DNA of 38,502 nucleotides, taken from assembly GCA_017695065.1 (NCBI GenBank), contig JADILZ010000042.1, positions 1-38,502 on the forward strand, read 5' to 3'. Position 1 is the stretch's first letter. Each line of letters opens with the position of its first letter. The position numbers and the translations under genes were made by a program. Of this stretch, positions 26,281-34,495 are shown piece after piece. Source of the DNA: Candidatus Cryptobacteroides excrementipullorum (GTDB lineage Bacteria > Bacteroidota > Bacteroidia > Bacteroidales > UBA932). Under the pieces are notes generated by a model. It saw only the letters and a list, made by a program, of their open reading frames with translations. It was not told the DNA's origin and made no database searches.

Positions 26281-27533
26281 TCCGCTTCTGCAGCTTCAGC
26301 TCTGTCTATCCCAGCCTTGATCTCATCCCATAGACTATTGCCTATCACTTGCACAATATCGAAGACCATAAGCCCTTCTGTCCTGGAGAGCGACAGATAC
26401 ACTGCATCCTCAAAATCATGCCAGTTCTGGGCATAGAGAGAGCCATACACTGTACAGTCTCCATCGATATCGCGGAGAGTCCTGGCTATTCCGTATTCTA
26501 TGGATTCAGGATCATCCATTCCCCATACACGCTCAAGATAAGTTCCGGTAATGAAAGTATCAAGAAGGTCGGCAAAGCCGGTCTTGTTGTATGCAGGGGT
26601 TGCCCAGTCACTTTCATACTGCTCATAGAAATGAGAGCGCGGGCTGGCCCAGTTCTGACCTTGGGTATATATGGCGTGGAGCCAGGATGCAGCCCAGTAC
26701 TGGAGCTCCACATCAGGCTGTACCTCATCTCTCATTGACCTTACTTCAGCCACGAAGTCCCTGATCACCATAGCACGGAACTCCCACCACTGTCTGTAGA
26801 ACTTTCCCGGGACCCTGGTCCCGTCCTGCGCATATGTGAAGATGTCTTCCGGAAATTTCTCCACCTTCTTCCCAATATATTTCTCGAACGCCTCTTTCGA
26901 TGCATCGGAGAAATCACTTTCACCATCAGGGAAACGACAATAATCCAGGCAGAAGCCGTCGAAGTCATACTTGGAGAAAAGCTCCCGGAGGAAACGCATT
27001 GCATACGCCCTGCTTTCAGGCAGGACCGGGTTCATGAATGCGGCCACTTTAGTCCCGTCATCCTCTATTTTCTTTATTCCTTCCGGAGTATATTCCAAAC
27101 AAGTGAGGGCAGCAAGGTCCGGATCGGAATATACAGGGCCAGTGTGCCACCATGAACTGCCCACAGGGAAAACCGTGGTGGACACGCTGACACTCATTTT
27201 CCTTTTCCTGGCCTGGTCAATGAAATACTGGAGATAATCCCAGTCCCTGTCACACTTGTATCCTTTGACTTCTGTCAACTTGGGCATGAAGTCGCTGTCG
27301 TAAAGGACAGAACCTTCAACCCCCCGTACATCAACCACAATACCGTTGAAGCCTGTCTCGCAGGCCTTGTCAAGATAATACCGGATAGAATCCTTGTGTG
27401 AGAATCTCTCGAAATTCGCATCAATGCACATCCATAAATATTTCGGCTTTTCCGGCTGCTTCTTCGCAGATGCCTGGGCATATGTATAAAGCACTGAAAT
27501 AAATATAAATAATGGTAAAATATATTTGCGCAT
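26277..27533 (-). CDS. GHL10-like glycosidase, secreted, paralog 1
   Basis: A 418-residue protein with a type I signal peptide (MRKYILPLFIFISVLYTYAQ) and no lipobox, unlike its two paralogs, so it is probably soluble in the periplasm. Shared motifs: WMCIDANFERFSHKDSIRYY, GFNGIVVDVRG, SVLYDSDFMPKLTEVKGY, FPVGSSWWHTGPVYSD, FDGFCLDYCRFPD (D197), LQYWAASWLHAIYTQGQNWA. It is the first enzyme gene of the PUL, 112 bp after the DUF5018 gene with a hairpin in the gap. The exact linkage cleaved is unknown. Confidence 0.82.
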   Translation of the reverse strand: MRKYILPLFIFISVLYTYAQASAKKQPEKPKYLWMCIDANFERFSHKDSIRYYLDKACETGFNGIVVDVRGVEGSVLYDSDFMPKLTEVKGYKCDRDWDYLQYFIDQARKRKMSVSVSTTVFPVGSSWWHTGPVYSDPDLAALTCLEYTPEGIKKIEDDGTKVAAFMNPVLPESRAYAMRFLRELFSKYDFDGFCLDYCRFPDGESDFSDASKEAFEKYIGKKVEKFPEDIFTYAQDGTRVPGKFYRQWWEFRAMVIRDFVAEVRSMRDEVQPDVELQYWAASWLHAIYTQGQNWASPRSHFYEQYESDWATPAYNKTGFADLLDTFITGTYLERVWGMDDPESIEYGIARTLRDIDGDCTVYGSLYAQNWHDFEDAVYLSLSRTEGLMVFDIVQVIGNSLWDEIKAGIDRAEAAEAE

Positions 27534-27580
27534 ATTAAACTAACTATTCAATAATCAGAATTGGCCACTTGGCAGTACAC

Positions 27581-27620
27581 AAAATCTTCCGGCTGTCACC
27601 CGACAGGACAGCCGGAAGAT
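27581..27620 (-). terminator. Intra-operon hairpin / partial terminator between uptake and enzyme genes
   Basis: A perfect 14-bp stem (27584-27597 with 27607-27620) with a 9-nt loop. On the minus strand the stem ends directly in TTTT (a short U-tract). It lies in the gap between the DUF5018 gene and the first GHL10-like gene. It likely lets part of transcription stop, giving more SusCD and binding proteins than enzymes. Confidence 0.75.
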
Positions 27621-27645
27621 AATATGGATAACCTGTAAAATATTT

Positions 27646-29049
27646 TTAGATAAGATCTCTTGTTATATCGAACCTTACTATCTCAGTATTGGCTGCCATA
27701 TAGATCACATGTCCAGTATCTGTCTCAGGATCATATACATAGGCTGAAGAAGGGAAAGGTGTAGCAACATTGTACATTGCTGAACGCAGAAGATAATCCG
27801 CACTCGGGTCAGCAGGCTGTATGCAAACGTATGAAGCAGCCCATCCTGATGTTGAGGCTACCACATAAGGCTCACCATTATACATAAATCCGCGGACATT
27901 ACCTGTTGAATAGTTGCCATACTGGTTACTTCCGCCATACTCCGTCTCTGCGACTATACCATCATCTGCAAGTGTACCGTACAAAGCTGTGTCAGCACCC
28001 TGGTATCCTTGTCTTGCATATACAGCATATCCCTGATTGTCTCCACGGCTGTCACCTACGAAAAACATTACCGAATTGATGTCACCTCCAGTAGCAGCAC
28101 TGATAATTTGACTCCAGTTGCCATCATTTGTAGGATAGGATACCGTGAACTGAGCCCAGCTGCCAGGGAATTCAGCGTTGGAACCATAGAACAGATGGTG
28201 AATCTGGTTGGAAGCTGCTCGTCCATCTGTGATAGCTGTAAGGATAAAATCACCATTCATTACATCACCTGAAAGTGAAAAATAGCGTGTGACATTACCT
28301 TCATCGTTTCTGTAAAGCTCAACCGGAGCGTTCTCCCACCCGTCAAGCCAAGCATAGATACATCCATGATGAATTGCATCGCCATTTTCAGGCACACCGC
28401 CATCTACCGTAACACCTACAGATGCTGCAAGCACGCCATAATTGTCATTAGACATGCAAACAATCTGTGTATTAGGCAGACCTGTCATGTTAAGATCACC
28501 AATCTTGTTTCCGTCAAGATCGAATACCTGTCCATCAAAAGTGACAATGTCAAGTCCGCTGAAAGCGACTCCGCAATCTCCGAAAAGATAACTTCCAAGT
28601 CCGAGGTCACCGAATGTCTTGTCCCACACAGGCTCGCATCTTACAATCGTCTCTCCTTCAACAGGCTCGATTGAGTATGTCCTTGTCGTCTCACCATCTT
28701 CTGCTGTAACTGTATATGTGACAGGCTCTGCTGCAGTATAATCTCTTACTTCTGAAGGGTCAGGTGAAATGGTAGCACCCTCTGAGACAGACACTGTTGC
28801 AGTAGCGGTAGCAAGAGAAGGAAGCTGATCTGCCATATAGACAAGTTCTATAACCTGATCTTCCTCATAGATTGTACCTTCAATTGTAACATCACCGGAT
28901 GTCACAGTAAAAGCAGTGATATAGGCATCGCTGCTAAGTTCCGGTTCCGGCTCTGGTTCCGGTTCTGGTTCGGTCTTATTCTCACAAGAACTGAACGCGA
29001 GCATCATCGCTGATGATGCAAGAAGAAGCATGAATTTGTTCGGTTTCAT
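27646..29049 (-). CDS. DUF5018-type surface lipoprotein
   Basis: A 467-residue lipoprotein (lipobox LAFSSC, C22) with a PE-repeat linker (about 27-38). Residues about 40-130 form the DUF5018-like beta domain (AYITAFTVTSGDVTIEGTIY, then EPVTYTVTAEDGETTRTYSI). The remaining 330 residues are beta-rich with repeated aromatic and Gly/Asn motifs, suggestive of a propeller. Position right after SusD resembles SusE/SusF-like surface glycan-binding proteins, so substrate capture at the cell surface is the likely role (inference). Confidence 0.75.
   Translation of the reverse strand: MKPNKFMLLLASSAMMLAFSSCENKTEPEPEPEPEPELSSDAYITAFTVTSGDVTIEGTIYEEDQVIELVYMADQLPSLATATATVSVSEGATISPDPSEVRDYTAAEPVTYTVTAEDGETTRTYSIEPVEGETIVRCEPVWDKTFGDLGLGSYLFGDCGVAFSGLDIVTFDGQVFDLDGNKIGDLNMTGLPNTQIVCMSNDNYGVLAASVGVTVDGGVPENGDAIHHGCIYAWLDGWENAPVELYRNDEGNVTRYFSLSGDVMNGDFILTAITDGRAASNQIHHLFYGSNAEFPGSWAQFTVSYPTNDGNWSQIISAATGGDINSVMFFVGDSRGDNQGYAVYARQGYQGADTALYGTLADDGIVAETEYGGSNQYGNYSTGNVRGFMYNGEPYVVASTSGWAASYVCIQPADPSADYLLRSAMYNVATPFPSSAYVYDPETDTGHVIYMAANTEIVRFDITRDLI
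28940..28976 (-). repeat. PE linker repeat in the DUF5018 lipoprotein
   Basis: Short tandem units encode alternating Pro-Glu just after the lipobox. The tract resembles the one at 24781-24837 and could mediate slippage or recombination between the two genes. Confidence 0.7.
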
Positions 29050-29079
29050 AATAAAATCAATTGTGGTTATTAAAAAACT

Positions 29080-29463
29080 TTATCTTGCATAATACGCTCT
29101 AAGCGTATAATTTTTCGATTCTCCGGTCATGGTTGCAGTGACCGTAATAGGATATTCTTCCTCCAGATCTTTTACACCTGAAAGAGATGGCGTTATCTTG
29201 ACATCATATCCTACATTCGCCCTCACACGAAGACTGTCAAGCTGATAATAAATCCGGACTTCCCTCGGTATGGGAAACAGTATTTCACCTGTCTCCTGGT
29301 TGATTACGCCAGTCACAGAAGTAGATACCGGGGAATTTACCGGGGAAATATAGATATCCGAAATCGTATTGTCATCATGCAGAAACTCTGAATCGGCCTT
29401 CTGGCATGCAAACAAGACAGACATGGCTGTCATGGACAAAATAATATATTTGAGTATCTTCAT
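29080..29463 (-). CDS. Small DUF5018-like lipoprotein
   Basis: A 127-residue lipoprotein; ATG 29463 opens a signal peptide with lipobox LFAC (C20), and the acidic residues after CQKADSE fit a surface-export signal. The mature part resembles a single DUF5018-type beta domain (ISDIYISPVNSPVSTSVTGV; EEYPITVTATMTGESKNYTL), the same kind of domain as the N-terminus of the next gene product. It sits 30 bp after susD and 30 bp before the larger lipoprotein gene, so it is part of the uptake module. Confidence 0.65.
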   Translation of the reverse strand: MKILKYIILSMTAMSVLFACQKADSEFLHDDNTISDIYISPVNSPVSTSVTGVINQETGEILFPIPREVRIYYQLDSLRVRANVGYDVKITPSLSGVKDLEEEYPITVTATMTGESKNYTLRAYYAR

Positions 29464-29493
29464 ATATTTTAAAATCAAAAACATGAAACTAAA

Positions 29494-31164
29494 CTACCAT
29501 CCTGGATTATTATCTCCGCAAAGAGTATTGTTAGCTCTCTCTGATACAGGAATAGAAAATGCATAATATCTGTCATAGAACACCCGTGTAAGGCCGTCAT
29601 CAACTTCAATCTGCTCATAATTCAACCTGTCTCCGCTCTGTGTTATCTTCACGCCATGAGCACACTGTCCGTTTATTACATCCTCGGCGAGTCTCCACCT
29701 GCGCAAATCCCAATAACGGAATCCTTCACCTGCAAGTTCAACCATACGTTCATGGCGCAGGAGTTCCATGAATTCATCCCTGGAAGAAGCTGACTTGGCA
29801 GGAAGTCCGACTCTTCCCCTGATTTCATTCAGAACAGAAAGAGCACCTGAAATATCATCCAACTCAGCCAAAGCCTCAGCTTTGTTCAACAGTACCTCCG
29901 CATACCTTAGAATGATCCCGAAGTGTGAACTGCCTTTTGTATCCCATCCTGTTTCATTTTCCGTGATATATTTCTTGAAATAATATCCGGTACATGTGGC
30001 TCCCGCAGCCCCTGAAGTATTGAATTCTATAAGTCCGTCCGCTCCACCCGGCTTTGTGTCAATAGTTCTGCCTTCCCAGGAAGCTCCATTATAAAGGACT
30101 GTGGCATAGAATCGAGGATCACGATTATCGTATGGGCTTAAATCCGGATTAGAAATTCTTTGATTTTCAAAATCATCCCATGAAAAATCAACCCATTCTC
30201 CATCGGCATTCTGAACTTCATAACTGTCAACAAGCTCACTAGTCGGACCGAAAGCACCATAAAGAGTGGCGTCCCCATGAGCAGCTTTGTCTCCAATCGG
30301 ACGGAAAAACTGGTCAGCCCTATGTGAAAGCCCAGTATTCGAATATCCTTGCATGAACCTCACTACAAGAATATTCTCCTCATTATCCGCATTGTTAAAG
30401 ATATCGGCATAATTTGCGGCAAGTTTTCCCCCGTATAAAGCACAACTGTCAGCAGCGCTTACTGCTCTGTCCCATTTCTTGGCATAAAGAGCTACCCTGG
30501 AAAGAAGTCCATAAGCTGCAGCTTTAGTTACTCTTCCCGTATACTCGTCATCCCATGACTCAGGAAGATTCTTTCCGGCATATTCGAGATCAGATATCAC
30601 AAGATTCCATGATTCCTCTTCTGACGCACGCGGCTTGTCATTTTCCGCCGGCCCATCCACAGCTGTACGCAAGACCACCCCGCCATAAACCCTGATAAGC
30701 TGATAATAAGCGAACGCCCTCATGAATCTTACCTCTGCCATCCTCCGGGTAATGAACTCCTCGCCATGCAAAGAAATATAATCAGGAGCATCGCGCAAGA
30801 ATTCGTTGTGTCTTCTTATACGCCCATAATTATTGCTCCAGCACTCAAATGGCCCGGCACTGTCTGAATTGAAATAAGCCTCCTGCAGAAGTGCATAATT
30901 ATAGGCATGGTTGTACTGGTCCCATGACCCGCTTTTCATGATATCTGAATAAGCATCAGTAAAGTTGGCCGCATCATAGACTTCCACTTTCTCTTTCAGG
31001 AGAGCGTAAAATCCATAGACATACTGCTCCAATGCTTCAGAATTCTCCCATACGCTGGCCGGCGAAAATCTGTCCGAAGGATCAATATTCAGCACATCGT
31101 CACACGATACAGATGTGCCGCAGCACAACGCAATTGCTGAAAAATATAATAATGTTTTTTTCAT
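29494..31164 (-). CDS. susD-like: SusD/RagB-family surface glycan-binding lipoprotein
   Basis: A 556-residue lipoprotein (lipobox TSVSC, C21, followed by DD, a surface-export pattern). SusD features: DDVLNIDPSDRFSPASVWEN near the N-terminus, helical TPR-like region (AEVRFMRAFAYYQLIRVYGG), VTKAAAYGLLSRVALYAKKW, and the C-terminal RHERMVELAGEGFRYWDLRR, which is highly characteristic. It caps the SusC channel and delivers oligosaccharides to it. The ATG at 31164 lies 9 bp after the susC stop, so they are co-transcribed. Confidence 0.95.
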   Translation of the reverse strand: MKKTLLYFSAIALCCGTSVSCDDVLNIDPSDRFSPASVWENSEALEQYVYGFYALLKEKVEVYDAANFTDAYSDIMKSGSWDQYNHAYNYALLQEAYFNSDSAGPFECWSNNYGRIRRHNEFLRDAPDYISLHGEEFITRRMAEVRFMRAFAYYQLIRVYGGVVLRTAVDGPAENDKPRASEEESWNLVISDLEYAGKNLPESWDDEYTGRVTKAAAYGLLSRVALYAKKWDRAVSAADSCALYGGKLAANYADIFNNADNEENILVVRFMQGYSNTGLSHRADQFFRPIGDKAAHGDATLYGAFGPTSELVDSYEVQNADGEWVDFSWDDFENQRISNPDLSPYDNRDPRFYATVLYNGASWEGRTIDTKPGGADGLIEFNTSGAAGATCTGYYFKKYITENETGWDTKGSSHFGIILRYAEVLLNKAEALAELDDISGALSVLNEIRGRVGLPAKSASSRDEFMELLRHERMVELAGEGFRYWDLRRWRLAEDVINGQCAHGVKITQSGDRLNYEQIEVDDGLTRVFYDRYYAFSIPVSERANNTLCGDNNPGW

Positions 31165-31173
31165 CGTAATCAA

Positions 31174-34100
31174 TTAAAATGTAAGATTTAGACCTATACT
31201 ATATGTCCTCTGCTGAGGATAATACCCATTGTTGATTCCAGGATTTTCAGGATCCATATATTTGAAATCACTGATTGTAAACAGGTTGGTACCAGCAAGA
31301 TATACACTTACATTGCTTATCCCCGAATTCTGCATTATCTTGGAAGGAAGTGAGTATGTAAGTTGAAGGTTCTTCAGTCTGAGGTATGCCCCGTTGCGGA
31401 CCCACCAGGAAGATGCCCATGCGTTGTTTGCATTTACATTTGCACTCAACCTCGGATATGAGGCATCAGTATTGTCAGGTGTCCAGGAATCCTCCACCAG
31501 ATATTTGGCAGTGTTTCCTCCCCCATAGAATGCACGGGTATACATCGTACCGTCTGTATTGCCATTGTTATACACTCCGTTAAGGCTGTAGTTGCAGAGC
31601 GCTACACCCTGGAAAAGGGCAGACAGACGCAAATTTTTCCAGGCAACATCCATATTCAAGGAGAATGTCATCTCCGGAGTTCTTGAACGTCCAATCTTCA
31701 CATAGTCATTCTGTGACTCTATCTTTCCGTCGCCATTTACATCCTCGTACATCAGAGCACCGAGTTCAGTCCATCCGGACGGCGCAGTAGGATAGTTGTC
31801 AATCTGTTCCTGTGTCTGGAAAAGTCCCGTCGCATTGAATCCGTACAAAGAACCGAGAGGCTGGCCAAGGATAGCCCTGTATGAAGGATGGTCATCGGAT
31901 ATCTTTCTTGAAAGCACCCTGTTTCTTGACCATGAAAGGATACCGGTGAGAGAGTAACTCCACCCGTTGTCAAACCAGTTGTCATGCCTCAACGTAAGTT
32001 CAAATCCCCTGTTATCCATTCTTCCGGAATTCAGCCATACAGGATTGTTTCCCCCCAGTGAAGGAGCATAGGTACTACCTCCAGACTCGCTCTCAAGAAT
32101 CCTTGAGGTGTACTTGTAGAACCAGTCAAACTCGATTGACAGCTTGTTCTTAAGCAAGCGCATATCAAAGCCTACATTGTATGTGTTGGTCCTTGACCAT
32201 GTAAGGTCATCATAAACATAACCGGATGTATAGAAAGAAGCCTGAGGCTGGCCTCCTATTATATAGGAGAAACTCGGAGCTGTAGTCAGGAAGGTGGCCA
32301 TGTAGAGATACGGATCCGTATCATCAGAGCCGAGCTGTCCAACCGATGCCCTCACCTTGAAAAAATCAATTACAGATGTAGCATTCTCAAAAAACTTTTC
32401 TTTCGATACTACCCAACCCAAGGCCACAGAAGGGAAATATCCCCATCTGTTCTCAGGCGCAAACTTGTACGAAGCATCTGCCCTCAATGTCGCCTCGACA
32501 AGATATTTCTCATCATAGGCATAGCCAAGTCTAGCCGCAAAGCTCGCGTATCCGCTGTATGAATATGAACCGGAAACATACGGGGAGAGATTTTCCAGGC
32601 CTGTTGATATATCTATAGGATAATCCGCATAATAGCCTGTCTTAAATCCGGTCATGGTATCTGAATAACTCTTGTACCGTTCGAAGAATCCGATAAACGA
32701 AACCTTGTTTTTCCCGAAAAGCCTGTCATAAGTAATCTGAGGACGGACTGTCATATTCCAACCGTATGAAGCAGACTTATTGAAATTTGTCTCGGATATA
32801 CCTAATGAAACACTCTCCTCAAGCACAATGGACGGCAGACGTCTCGGATCGAACTTATAAAGGTCAAATTTCGACATCAGATTATTATCCAAGGTATTAC
32901 TATAATTAAACCCGACAAAGACCGATGCCTTGAGTCCAGTCAGAGGCTTTATTCCGCTGAAGTCGTACTCCAGTGATGTAGTACCCTGAAACTCATATCT
33001 TTTCTGGCGCATATAACCGGACTCAGTCAAAGAGGCGAGTGGAGTATAAGTATATGTGCCGTTTGTGTAACCCAGCGGCCGCCCATTATACGTCGGAGTC
33101 AAAACCGGAACTGCATAGAATGCCTGGGTTACAGGAGAAAATTCCGACTGGCTTGCAATAGAATATCCAGGCCAGTTCCTGCTTGAATGGTTTCCGCCGA
33201 CATTTATCTTGAATACGAGATGTTTTGCAAGATTAGCATCGATATTGGCTCTGAAATTATACCGGTCAAAACTCGTATTCTTCAGAATTCCGTCCTGACT
33301 CATGAGTCCCAGACTGGCAAAATAACGAACCTTGTCTGTACCGCCGGAAACAGATATGTTGTGCTGATGCGTAAGGCCGAAATCCTTATATATCATATTC
33401 AGCCAGTCTGTATCACCAAGAATTCCCATCTCCGCCATAGCAGCAAGATTTTCCTCAGTCCAGTACGGAGTCTGCCCGTCAAGTTCACGAGCCTTATTGT
33501 GCCAATAGATATATTCATCCGCATCCAGCATTTCAGGCATGGCTGTATTGGTGTCGAATGTGACAGAACCGTCATACGAGATTTTAGCCTTTCCCTTCGT
33601 ACCGCTCTTGGTCGTGACAAGTATCACACCATTGGCTCCGCGGACTCCATAAATGGCAGCAGTAGCTGCATCCTTCAGCACAGATACGGAAGCTATGTCA
33701 TTCGGATTAAGATAAGTGATAGGCCTTTCCACTCCGTCCACGATACAAAGAGGGCTTGCGTTATTAAATGTGGAATATCCTCTGACAAGCATTGTGGTAC
33801 CATCTCCTCCAGGAGTTCCTGTAGTCTGGATGCTTGTCATGCCTGCAAGCCTTCCTGTCAAGAGATTCTGAACATTGGTGACAGGGGCTTTCATTATGTC
33901 CTTGCTGGTAACCTGCGACACGGAGCCGACCACGAATTCCTTTCGCTGGGTTCCATAACCGACTACCACCACTTCCTCAAGTGCGGTAGCGTCTTCCTGG
34001 AGCTCCACATTAATTACAGATCTTCCCGAAACCGGGACTTCGATTTCCTTGAAACCTAATAAGGAAAATACCAGAACTGAATTCTTGTCGGGGATTTCAA

Positions 34101-34329
34101 GAGAATAGCGGCCCTGGTCATCAGTAAGGGTACCTATAGAATTATTCTCTTTTACAAAAACGGAGACACCTATCTCACCACCCCCCCCCGCAGCACTTGT
34201 CACGGTACCGCTCACCTGGAAGGTCTGGGCATCAAGCAAAGAAGCGGACGCAAAAAGAAAGGCAAAGAGCAAGAAAGAAGCCTTTACAGCCTTTCTGAAA
34301 GCATCACATTCAAATACGATTTTTGCCAT
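31174..34329 (-). CDS. susC-like: SusC/RagA-family TonB-dependent outer-membrane receptor
   Basis: A 1051-residue outer-membrane protein. After the signal peptide (FLLFAFLFASASLLDAQ) comes a carboxypeptidase-regulatory-like domain (about 37-110), then the TonB-box region EEVVVVGYGTQRKEFVVGSV and plug (TNVQNLLTGRLAGM; VLKDAATAAIYGVRGANGVI), then a 22-strand-type barrel ending in PQQRTYSIGLNLTF. No STN domain is present, so control by an anti-sigma factor is unlikely. First gene of the nine-gene PUL. The coding strand holds a run of nine G (plus 34181-34189, residues A47-G50). Confidence 0.95.
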   Translation of the reverse strand: MAKIVFECDAFRKAVKASFLLFAFLFASASLLDAQTFQVSGTVTSAAGGGGEIGVSVFVKENNSIGTLTDDQGRYSLEIPDKNSVLVFSLLGFKEIEVPVSGRSVINVELQEDATALEEVVVVGYGTQRKEFVVGSVSQVTSKDIMKAPVTNVQNLLTGRLAGMTSIQTTGTPGGDGTTMLVRGYSTFNNASPLCIVDGVERPITYLNPNDIASVSVLKDAATAAIYGVRGANGVILVTTKSGTKGKAKISYDGSVTFDTNTAMPEMLDADEYIYWHNKARELDGQTPYWTEENLAAMAEMGILGDTDWLNMIYKDFGLTHQHNISVSGGTDKVRYFASLGLMSQDGILKNTSFDRYNFRANIDANLAKHLVFKINVGGNHSSRNWPGYSIASQSEFSPVTQAFYAVPVLTPTYNGRPLGYTNGTYTYTPLASLTESGYMRQKRYEFQGTTSLEYDFSGIKPLTGLKASVFVGFNYSNTLDNNLMSKFDLYKFDPRRLPSIVLEESVSLGISETNFNKSASYGWNMTVRPQITYDRLFGKNKVSFIGFFERYKSYSDTMTGFKTGYYADYPIDISTGLENLSPYVSGSYSYSGYASFAARLGYAYDEKYLVEATLRADASYKFAPENRWGYFPSVALGWVVSKEKFFENATSVIDFFKVRASVGQLGSDDTDPYLYMATFLTTAPSFSYIIGGQPQASFYTSGYVYDDLTWSRTNTYNVGFDMRLLKNKLSIEFDWFYKYTSRILESESGGSTYAPSLGGNNPVWLNSGRMDNRGFELTLRHDNWFDNGWSYSLTGILSWSRNRVLSRKISDDHPSYRAILGQPLGSLYGFNATGLFQTQEQIDNYPTAPSGWTELGALMYEDVNGDGKIESQNDYVKIGRSRTPEMTFSLNMDVAWKNLRLSALFQGVALCNYSLNGVYNNGNTDGTMYTRAFYGGGNTAKYLVEDSWTPDNTDASYPRLSANVNANNAWASSWWVRNGAYLRLKNLQLTYSLPSKIMQNSGISNVSVYLAGTNLFTISDFKYMDPENPGINNGYYPQQRTYSIGLNLTF
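34181..34189 (-). repeat. Homopolymer run (nine G on the coding strand) inside susC
   Basis: The run encodes the end of A47 through G50 in the N-terminal domain. Loss or gain of one base would shift the frame and end translation early. The surrounding protein is intact as sequenced. Confidence 0.85.
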
Positions 34330-34368
34330 AACTATAGTAAAGTTGTTTTATAGTAATTAAAGTTGATG

Positions 34369-34376
34369 CAAATATA
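34369..34376 (-). promoter_or_regulatory. Predicted -7 box of the PUL operon
   Basis: On the minus strand TATATTTG (plus 34369-34376) matches TAnnTTTG and lies about 40 bp upstream of the susC ATG. A second candidate, TATTTTTG, is at plus 34409-34416. No -33 TTTG is at proper spacing, which suggests an activator. Confidence 0.5.
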
Positions 34377-34460
34377 AATAAAAAAATATTTATCACTAAC
34401 TATAAAGGCAAAAATATTTAATATAAACTTATGCCGTTATTAAATTTAACAAATATTATA

Positions 34461-34468
34461 TACTTTTG
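34461..34468 (+). promoter_or_regulatory. Predicted -7 box of the NAGPA gene
   Basis: TACTTTTG matches TAnnTTTG, 27 bp before the ATG at 34496. It shares a 166-bp, very AT-rich divergent spacer with the PUL promoter, so the two transcription units may be co-regulated. Confidence 0.5.
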
Positions 34469-34495
34469 TATCCATTATTATTAAAATATTTATAA

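Noticed and set aside
27581..27620. Hairpin considered as a mobile-element end or attachment site
   Set aside because: Single copy, no flanking duplication and directly followed by a T-run on the coding strand; a partial terminator fits better.
33187..34059. 290-codon frame antisense to susC
   Set aside because: No recognisable domain and opposite to a canonical SusC plug and barrel.
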